Positions 58,272-64,000 of a stretch of DNA of 64,000 bases are shown piece by piece (within the stretch, counting starts at the first letter, position 1; the number at the start of each line of letters is the position of its first letter). The position numbers and the translations under genes are program-made. Where the stretch lies: contig JAROBA010000016.1 of the NCBI GenBank assembly GCA_029432815.1, positions 50,983 to 114,982 on the forward strand, given 5' to 3'. Source of the stretch: Pontiellaceae bacterium B1224 (lineage in GTDB: Bacteria; Verrucomicrobiota; Kiritimatiellia; Kiritimatiellales; Pontiellaceae). The notes beneath the pieces were generated by a model that saw nothing but the letters and a program-made list of their open reading frames with translations, had not been told where the DNA came from and did not search any database.

Positions 58272-58408
58272 TTTAATTTTTGTATGCCCAACTGTTCTTA
58301 TCAGGCACCTCAATCTGACATCTGAATAGTACAGGGGTTTTCGCGCAGTATCGCCTGTGTGTACCATTCAATATTGATACCTGTTTTTAAAACACAGACT
58401 GAAGGGTA

Positions 58409-58500
58409 GGGCATTGTGCGGCAAGTGAAAAAATACGGACTTCCAATCATTGGAACCAACCGACCGAAGAGGGCAGCGTGAAACGGAGCCGGGCCCACGG
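58409..58500. repeat. Dispersed intergenic repeat, copy A
   Basis: Shares GGCATTG-N3-GGCAAGTG, then CTTCCA-N2-CATTGGA and AAGCCGGGCCC-like blocks in the same order with 59689-59796. The similarity seems to extend upstream to about 200 bases. The block includes a perfect iterated palindrome (58441). Confidence 0.6.
58441..58455. repeat. Iterated palindrome TTCCAA-TCA-TTGGAA
   Basis: Perfect copy inside dispersed repeat A. Confidence 0.9.
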
Positions 58501-58543
58501 GCGTCCCGCCCTGAGTCCAGACTTTACGTGTAAGCATCGAGAA

Positions 58544-59002
58544 TTATGGTTGGGTCGTGTCCGTTTTTTGCTCACCGGGCTTTGTTATGTGTGGCTCTAA
58601 CTGGTTCGATTCTTTTTTTAATCTACAGAGACCGAGACACCTAAAGGCTACTGCCAGTATTAAAAGATAAAGTGCTAAAAAGCACCCTGCATACAGGTGC
58701 ATCTCCGAGTTCAGCGAGTATTGATAATAAAGAACGTGGGCGGCCTGGGAGCTTTCATCCCAGACGATTAGTTTGAAGTATTTAAATTTAAGGTATGATG
58801 AGAGCAGGAATCCCGCCAGAAAGAAAAATCCCGATGTGAATAAAGATGCTTTAAAAAGCGTGACAGCATAGAGCCTTAGCTTTCGCCAGAAAATTGAACC
58901 GCAAAGCAGCAGCGTAAATGCAATGGCGGTGACATCAATCCCTATCCTGAAGATGGGGATCATCCAGTCTCTAAATTGATCGAGGTTCATTAAGAACGTC
59001 AT
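58544..59002 (-). CDS. Four-helix membrane protein, hypothetical
   Basis: A 152-residue protein with about four membrane helices (MIPIFRIGIDVTAIAFTLLLCGSIF, LFTSGFFFLAGFLLSSYL, LYAGCFLALYLLILAVAF) and a polar C-terminus (ESNQLEPHITKPGEQKTDTTQP). Start ATG 59002 or 58990. Unrelated to its neighbours as far as I can tell; no family recognised. Confidence 0.5.
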   Translation of the reverse strand: MTFLMNLDQFRDWMIPIFRIGIDVTAIAFTLLLCGSIFWRKLRLYAVTLFKASLFTSGFFFLAGFLLSSYLKFKYFKLIVWDESSQAAHVLYYQYSLNSEMHLYAGCFLALYLLILAVAFRCLGLCRLKKESNQLEPHITKPGEQKTDTTQP

Positions 59003-59032
59003 TATTAATCCTCGTGTTTTGTCATTCGCACG

Positions 59033-59404
59033 TTAACCGGTTTGTTTCATTTTTCTAAGACGGATAATGGAGATGATGCCCATTCCTGTTCCAATTGGAA
59101 AACGAGGCAACCATAGAACCGACAGAAACCACATAGCGCAAAGAAACCACCTGGACCTGTATTGAAATTTAAAAAGTGCAATGAGAAGAAATAGGTCTCC
59201 AGCGGCTGCAATAGGAAATGTGAAGCGCAACGGATATAAGGCGTTTGAAAGTTGAGGTGCAATTGCAGAAAGCTCTGCTGAGCCAGAAGCTGCCATTGAT
59301 GTGAAAGCGTCCAATATACCGATGATGGAGTAGGGTAGACTGACAAAGAAAATCGCTTCAAAAAGTAACCCCCATATTGCAAATAATTTTCCGGCAGGTT
59401 TCAT
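59033..59404 (-). CDS. Membrane protein, hypothetical
   Basis: A 123-residue protein with about four membrane helices (FAIWGLLFEAIFFVSLPYSIIGIL, FTFPIAAAGDLFLLIALFKF, FLCAMWFLSVLWLPRFPIGTGMGII). ATG 59404. No family recognised. 30 bases before the 152-aa membrane gene, all on the minus strand. Confidence 0.5.
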   Translation of the reverse strand: MKPAGKLFAIWGLLFEAIFFVSLPYSIIGILDAFTSMAASGSAELSAIAPQLSNALYPLRFTFPIAAAGDLFLLIALFKFQYRSRWFLCAMWFLSVLWLPRFPIGTGMGIISIIRLRKMKQTG

Positions 59405-59471
59405 AATTTACTTGCCACGCTTCAGCCTTAGACAGAGCGACCTGAAAATCGCCTCAGAGGACGGGTTCGAG

Positions 59472-59564
59472 TTATTTTTTATCTGCCATAATTGCCGCAA
59501 CAAGAACGAACGCGAGCATCACAACCGCCAGTACCACCATTCCCAAAAATGATTCTATCGACAT
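59472..59564 (-). CDS. 30-residue small membrane protein
   Basis: ATG 59564 with AAAGGA about 14 bases before it. Encodes MSIESFLGMVVLAVVMLAF and VLVAAIMADKK: one hydrophobic helix with a short basic end. It is too small for firm support, and the SD spacing is long. Confidence 0.35.
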   Translation of the reverse strand: MSIESFLGMVVLAVVMLAFVLVAAIMADKK

Positions 59565-59688
59565 GTGTCCAAGAATTCCTTTACTACGTTTGAAAGCCGC
59601 AATTTTAATTCTGCCTGCATACCTGTCAAAATCGCTTAACCGAGTACTATTCCATCCCGACCCTTTTTTCAAAAGACAGGTTGGGAGT

Positions 59689-59796
59689 TGAGGCATTGAA
59701 TGGCAAGTGGAATCCAGTTGGAAACACAGGCGGTGAAATCCCTTGCTTCCAGCCATTGGAGCCGGCGGGGCGCATAGAGAAAGAAGCCGGGCCCTG
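59689..59796. repeat. Dispersed intergenic repeat, copy B
   Basis: Second copy of the block at 58409-58500, with an insertion between the GGCAAGTG and CATTGGA parts. The palindrome in it is degenerate (TTCCAGCCATTGGAG). The interval 59565-59866 holds nothing else that I recognise. Confidence 0.6.
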
Positions 59797-59866
59797 TGTT
59801 CGGGTTTAACGGCAGAGCAATGACGATTCGGCAGCGAGATGGAGTGGCAAATAAAAACCCGGTTGC

Positions 59867-61942
59867 TTACTCGTTCATCCATAAAATATTTGTGACGATA
59901 CGGGGATAGTAGAGGCTGCCTTTCGGAATGCCGGAGGCAAACTGGTCGGAGCAGGCATAAAACTTGGAGCCTTCGACTTCCCACTGCACGTGGGCGGCAT
60001 CGGCTCGTTCTTCTCCGTCGTATTGGATGCCGAGGATCTCCCGCGCGACATATTGGTTCAGGCAGATTTTACTCATCCATGAATTGTCGGCACTGCTGGA
60101 AAGTTTCCATCCGCCGTCGTCATACAGGCAGACGCCCGGTTTCAGAATATTTTCAAGGTGGCGTTTGAGCATGCGGATGTAACTACCGAATTCGCCATCC
60201 AGCGAGACCGCGTCCTTCAGTCCCATTTCCCATGGATAGACCAGCGCTTCGGCTGCGGGGATGATGGCGCTTTCGTTACCGAATTCCAGTACGGCCGGAA
60301 TAAAGCCCAACGTTGAATCGAAGGCCTTTTCGAGCGAGTCGGCACAGCGTACGGCTCCCTGATGGGCTTCGGCGGCCAGCCCGGATTCGTCCAGCTGGTT
60401 GAGCATCTGTTCCAACGCCAGATAGGATGCCCAGCATTTGCCGGCGAGATAGACATTGTTGCGGGCCTGGCCCAGCGAATGGTCGAGCGAATCGTAGGTC
60501 GTAATTTCGCCGCCGCCTTTGGTGCGCGAGCTCTCCATGTTCATCAGGCCGTTGCGCTTTTCCGGATCCGGGTTATCCCGGTTCAACAAACTTTCCAAAC
60601 ATTGGATAAATACGGGTTGGTGTTTTTTCAGGAATTCCGAGTCGCCAGTCTTCGCCATATAGGCTCCGGCGCACAGCACCCAGTTGGTCAGCTGTTCGCA
60701 GGTCATATAGGAAAAGCATTTGCGGTCGAGGCCGCTGGATTCATAGCTGGAGTAGCCGACCGGGCTGAACGTATTGGCCACGCCCATGTCATGCGTGAAC
60801 GAGATACCGCCGGGATAGAGCTTGGCGGTGTCGTCGGGCGAAAATACCTCATCGATGTAGGAATAATTCTCTACGAAAAATTCCAGTACGTTGCGCACGG
60901 TCCACGGGTTGAATCGAAGTTCAAAGAAGAGCATATCGACGGTCAGATCGAGCGTGTTCATCATCAGATACTCGCCTTCGTTAACAACCCATATCGGCCG
61001 GTCTCCATCCGTCAGCCATTCGGTGGAGCCATAATAGCTGCGCGTGGCGTGCGCGATGAGGAATTTCTGGTCTTCGCTCAGAGGGCTGGCGGCGAGTTCG
61101 GCATCGCGGGTCGCGGCTTCTTCCATGTAGCGCCCGAGGTTTTCCTGTGCAAAACTAAATACCTCCTGCAGGCCGGAAAAGTAGTTGGTGTAGGCGTAGC
61201 GGGTGGGGCGGTTAAATGTCGCGTTCCCGCTGATGTAGCCGCCTACGACCACTTCAAGCGTTTTCGTGGTGCCGGCCGGAACCGCAAAATGAACCCCGGC
61301 AATGGAGCCGAGCAGAAAGTTTTTCTGCGTATGCTCGCCGCTCAGGGCGCGTTCGACGGTGAAGTCGCAGAAGGGTTGGGACTCGGAATCGGAGGTAACG
61401 AATCCCAGTTCATTGCGGCTGGTGAATCCTTTTTGTCCGGGGGCTCCGTTCAGAGCGCTCCAGTATTTCTGTGTCTGCAGGCCGAAGAATCCTTCCCAGT
61501 CTTCATCGCTGTCGTTGGTCAGTGTGAGTGACAGGAAAACCGCCGGGCAGCTGGCAAACTTCAGCTCTTCGAGCGAGGCCGTGGCCGGATCAGGTATGGC
61601 GAAGAACGGAGTGGTGATTTTAAAGTCGATGTTCGGAGCCTTGAACGAATCGGTAGCCCACTGATAGTCGCGCTCAATATCGGATTCGCCATAGATCACC
61701 GTGTTGGTCTGGTTCTTCATGTCATCGAGCGTGTAGCGCTCCATGTCGTTGGTGATTTCTGCAAAGAACGGGAGATAGTGCAATTTGCCCGAGGCCGTCT
61801 TGTAGCCGATGAACGTCCCGTTTTCAGCCGGGCCGCCTTTCTCGAGGGCGAAGCCGCCGACTGCGCCGAACATGCCGAGGGTGAATGAACTATGCGCGCC
61901 CATGGGGGAATGCTGTGCGTGAAAAGAAGGGGTAATTTTCAT
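59867..61942 (-). CDS. GH52 beta-xylosidase
   Basis: A 691-residue protein, ATG 61942, without signal peptide. The start KITPSFHAQHSPMGAHSSFTLGMFGAVGGFALEKGGP is the GH52 N-terminal signature. Catalytic regions: VVNEGEYLMMNTLDL with Glu322 in the position of the known nucleophile, and TYDSLDHSLGQARNN with Asp484/Asp487 near the acid/base position of the Geobacillus enzyme. It cleaves xylose from xylo-oligosaccharides, acting in the cytoplasm. It is in an operon with the clan GH-A protein upstream (75-base gap). Confidence 0.88.
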   Translation of the reverse strand: MKITPSFHAQHSPMGAHSSFTLGMFGAVGGFALEKGGPAENGTFIGYKTASGKLHYLPFFAEITNDMERYTLDDMKNQTNTVIYGESDIERDYQWATDSFKAPNIDFKITTPFFAIPDPATASLEELKFASCPAVFLSLTLTNDSDEDWEGFFGLQTQKYWSALNGAPGQKGFTSRNELGFVTSDSESQPFCDFTVERALSGEHTQKNFLLGSIAGVHFAVPAGTTKTLEVVVGGYISGNATFNRPTRYAYTNYFSGLQEVFSFAQENLGRYMEEAATRDAELAASPLSEDQKFLIAHATRSYYGSTEWLTDGDRPIWVVNEGEYLMMNTLDLTVDMLFFELRFNPWTVRNVLEFFVENYSYIDEVFSPDDTAKLYPGGISFTHDMGVANTFSPVGYSSYESSGLDRKCFSYMTCEQLTNWVLCAGAYMAKTGDSEFLKKHQPVFIQCLESLLNRDNPDPEKRNGLMNMESSRTKGGGEITTYDSLDHSLGQARNNVYLAGKCWASYLALEQMLNQLDESGLAAEAHQGAVRCADSLEKAFDSTLGFIPAVLEFGNESAIIPAAEALVYPWEMGLKDAVSLDGEFGSYIRMLKRHLENILKPGVCLYDDGGWKLSSSADNSWMSKICLNQYVAREILGIQYDGEERADAAHVQWEVEGSKFYACSDQFASGIPKGSLYYPRIVTNILWMNE

Positions 61943-62017
61943 AAGGGTCTCCAGACGGTTTGTTCGAATACAAGGCAACGGGATAGCACAGCGGGGGAAG
62001 AAAGTCCTGCCTGTTTT

Positions 62018-63268
62018 TTATTCAAGTTCAATGGTTTGTCCATCGCAGAGATGAACGCTGGCGGTCCAGCTTCCGCGATCTTCGACAGAGTCTTGAAGCC
62101 AGTTGCATTTAAAATGGACGGTGAAGGGTTCGTCGTAGGATTGATAATAGAGGTGGCCGTCGCGGAAAAAGTCGACTCGGTTAATTTTTTCGGGATAGAG
62201 CGATGCGACGCGGATCCAGCGCTTGCCATCGACGGACCGGTGCGGTTCCAATCCCTGGAGATAAAACTGTTCTTCCGGCGGGATCGGCGGGACTTCAATG
62301 CCGAGCCCTTCCGCCATACGCTGGGCGAAAAACTGATCCTCGCCTCGGGTGATGGTCCAGTTTGTCGGCGGCTCCTGTTTGGTGAGGTCGTTGTAGTAGC
62401 CCCAGGAAACGCCGAGCTCGATCGAAACCTGCATGTTGCCGATGGCTTGTGAATCCTCGTTGCAGACGATGGGGCGGTTGAGGTTCCAGGAGCGGACGGT
62501 CTGGATCATGTTGTAATATTGCTGCCGAGTCAGACCGTTGCCGTGGACCAGAATTAGATCGCTCGCCTCGGCAACCTCGTGGCTGAGATAGCCCCCGGTT
62601 CCGCTGCAGCCGACAGGCAACCCTCCGGATTCTTCCCGCGCCAGATCGATCAGGCTGGCCATGCCCTCCGGATAGAAGATCAACGGATGGTCTTTGAACG
62701 GGCCGACATCCATTTCGTTGGCGACTTCGATGATGACGTTGGTGTAACCGCCATCGCGCAAAAAGTGTGAAGCGGTTTTCACAGCGTTGCGGATGGCGGC
62801 CCCGTCTTTCAGGTGGCGAACCTGAGCGCAGTAAAAAAAGCTGACGATCACGACCATGCCCTGGGCATCGGCCGCGCGGATGAGTCGATCCATGCGGGCT
62901 GCATAGGCGGGATCGAGCGAAAGACCCTCTGCACCAAATGGATTGTTATCGATGCTGTTGTTGTCGGTGGTGAAGCAGGGCCCGCCGCCTTGGAATCCGG
63001 TGGTGAACGCGCGTAGGCCGTATTCATACCAGTCGGGCAAGGTGGCAATCAGCCGGTCGGTCTGCGCTTCGGGATCCCAGACATCGTGGCCGAAGCGGGC
63101 GAAGCGTTGGGGTTCCGCCGCGTCGTCGAAGATACCCTGAATAAACCGGGCGTTCATCAAAAGCCCGTGGTGTTGGGCGGGGACAGACGGGATATCGGCA
63201 TAGGTGAGTGTCCCGTTGATGAGAAATGCTTCGTTTTTAATCGAGAGTTTGGTCGCAGTCATATTCAT
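62018..63268 (-). CDS. Clan GH-A glycoside-hydrolase-like protein
   Basis: A 416-residue protein; ATG 63268 overlaps the stop of the EamA gene (ATGA), which decides this start. TIM-barrel features: EYGLRAFTTGFQGGGPCF, DAQGMVVIVSFFYCAQV, then VIIEVANEMDVGPF, with the clan A Asn-Glu acid/base pair, and IVCNEDSQ with a candidate nucleophile Glu. A C-terminal beta part follows from residue 330. No signal peptide. Substrate unknown; its neighbour suggests xylan-derived or similar oligosaccharides. Confidence 0.7.
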   Translation of the reverse strand: MNMTATKLSIKNEAFLINGTLTYADIPSVPAQHHGLLMNARFIQGIFDDAAEPQRFARFGHDVWDPEAQTDRLIATLPDWYEYGLRAFTTGFQGGGPCFTTDNNSIDNNPFGAEGLSLDPAYAARMDRLIRAADAQGMVVIVSFFYCAQVRHLKDGAAIRNAVKTASHFLRDGGYTNVIIEVANEMDVGPFKDHPLIFYPEGMASLIDLAREESGGLPVGCSGTGGYLSHEVAEASDLILVHGNGLTRQQYYNMIQTVRSWNLNRPIVCNEDSQAIGNMQVSIELGVSWGYYNDLTKQEPPTNWTITRGEDQFFAQRMAEGLGIEVPPIPPEEQFYLQGLEPHRSVDGKRWIRVASLYPEKINRVDFFRDGHLYYQSYDEPFTVHFKCNWLQDSVEDRGSWTASVHLCDGQTIELE

Positions 63269-64000
63269 CCTTTCGCTTCCTCCATTTTTTTTGGCGCTCG
63301 CATGGCGAGCAATGCGCCGCCGATGACGAGCGCGCAGGCAGGATAAAATTCCAGGGTGGGGATTTCGGCGAAGGCGATGAAGGCCATGATGCCGGCAAAA
63401 ATGAATTGGCCCATGTTCACGATACTCACCAGCTGTCCGCGCAGGTGGGTCATTGCCCAGTTGAGAATGGAGTGCCCGAAAACAGTTGGGAGTGCGGCCA
63501 GTCCCAGTAGCAGCCAGAGTTCTTTGGCCGACCAGGGTTCCGTGAGTGGATTTACCAGGAAGAGGGAAATGATGAAGCATATGGTGCCGGCCGCGGCATA
63601 GATGGGGACGACGTAGAGCCAAATACTTTGATAGGTTCTTTTCCGCCGCCCTAACGCCAGATAGACCGCGAGGAAGAGCATGGACACGAAGCAGATGACA
63701 TCGCCCATGAAAAACTCCTCACTGATTTTATAGTCCGCGCCGAAAAGGACCAGTGTCCCCGCAACCGCCAGCAGGGTTCCCCAGATCTCGTATCGGTTCA
63801 CCCGTTCGCTCACCAGCGCAATCAGAATGAACGGCATTACCACCGGGACCAGATTGACGATCAGCGAGGCGTTGGCCGCATTCGTCATGCGGGCGGCGGT
63901 GATCCACGTCATAAAATGAATGCCGAGCAGTAGCCCCGGGATCAGCGAAAAGCGCAGGCATTGTATCAATGGGATCGGTTCTTTCTTCCAATCACGGATA
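63265..64000 (-). CDS. EamA/DMT-family transporter, N-terminus outside window
   Basis: The frame stays open to the window edge (RDWKKEPIPLIQCLRF before the visible part), so the N-terminal end is cut. About eight hydrophobic helices remain, with LIVNLVPVVMPFILIALVSERVNRYEIWGTLLAVAGTLVLFG (first EamA repeat) and NWAMTHLRGQLVSIVNMGQFIFAGIMAFIAFAEIPTLEFYPACALVIGGALLAMR (second repeat). It exports or imports a small molecule and is first of the xylosidase operon that is visible here. Confidence 0.85.
   Translation of the reverse strand, partial: IRDWKKEPIPLIQCLRFSLIPGLLLGIHFMTWITAARMTNAANASLIVNLVPVVMPFILIALVSERVNRYEIWGTLLAVAGTLVLFGADYKISEEFFMGDVICFVSMLFLAVYLALGRRKRTYQSIWLYVVPIYAAAGTICFIISLFLVNPLTEPWSAKELWLLLGLAALPTVFGHSILNWAMTHLRGQLVSIVNMGQFIFAGIMAFIAFAEIPTLEFYPACALVIGGALLAMRAPKKMEEAKG

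Noticed and set aside
59472..59984. 170-codon open frame on the minus strand
   Set aside because: It runs through dispersed repeat B and into the 3' end of the GH52 gene, and its sequence is low in plausibility. Only the last 30 codons, with their own ATG, might be a gene.

Overview
The window looks like chromosomal DNA of a Gram-negative, marine-type heterotroph of the Planctomycetes-Verrucomicrobia-Kiritimatiellota group. This is an inference from gene content: many SPII lipoproteins and outer-membrane beta-barrels, a lipoprotein sulfatase, paired Tat-type Gfo/Idh/MocA oxidoreductases with sugar epimerase and ThuA-like neighbours, a PAS-AraC regulator, a GH52 xylosidase and DUF1254 proteins. 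I found no rRNA, tRNA or CRISPR array. Layout: (1) 1-14.3 kb: the end of a GltS-type symporter, an outer-membrane protein, then a DUF1254 cluster. The cluster has two intact 540-aa paralogues, a third broken by one amber codon, an intact and a wrecked outer-membrane transporter, a quinol-monooxygenase-like protein and a sigma-54 activator. The activator sits beside a candidate -24/-12 promoter and two tandem 16-bp palindromes that could be its binding sites. SdiA-regulated-like, DUF2092 and repeat-containing secreted proteins follow, two of them sharing a duplicated leader region. (2) 14.4-27.1 kb: envelope genes, namely a lipoprotein pair, a YiaW/YiaV-like DUF3302-HlyD pair, a large sulfatase, several small lipoproteins and a phosphate-selective-porin-like barrel. 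(3) 27.3-40.9 kb: grpE-dnaJ-rsmE-parA housekeeping genes, a RES/Xre toxin-antitoxin pair, an APC transporter fused to a PTS EIIA domain, an Agl23-like membrane glycosyltransferase, and an operon of oxidoreductase, heptaheme cytochrome and ApbE. (4) 41.09-44.92 kb: the most unusual part. A PaaX-type regulator with a Cas2-like domain, a small basic/acidic protein, a 433-aa unknown protein, a zinc-ribbon-TPR protein and a decayed SNF2 helicase fragment are delimited by five related inverted repeats. The TGA at the end of each protein-coding unit lies at the same place inside a repeat. The two outer repeats have the best arms (17 bp and 14 bp perfect). I propose this as a repeat-delimited mobile or cassette-like system. 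(5) 45-52.6 kb: a carbohydrate operon on the minus strand (MFS transporter, two Gfo/Idh/MocA enzymes, sugar isomerase/epimerase, ThuA-like, HEAT-repeat protein) divergent from its probable PAS-AraC regulator. (6) 52.7-64 kb: metallophosphoesterase, DmeF-like metal efflux, a polysaccharide-deacetylase-like protein with an altered motif, RluA-type pseudouridine synthase, an AT-richer array of small membrane and hypothetical proteins with a duplicated intergenic repeat, and a GH52 xylosidase / clan GH-A hydrolase / EamA transporter operon cut by the window end. Across the whole window a 15-bp palindrome, TTCCAA-N3-TTGGAA, occurs in 20 perfect copies plus many one-mismatch copies, in both intergenic and coding DNA. 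It behaves like a highly iterated palindrome.
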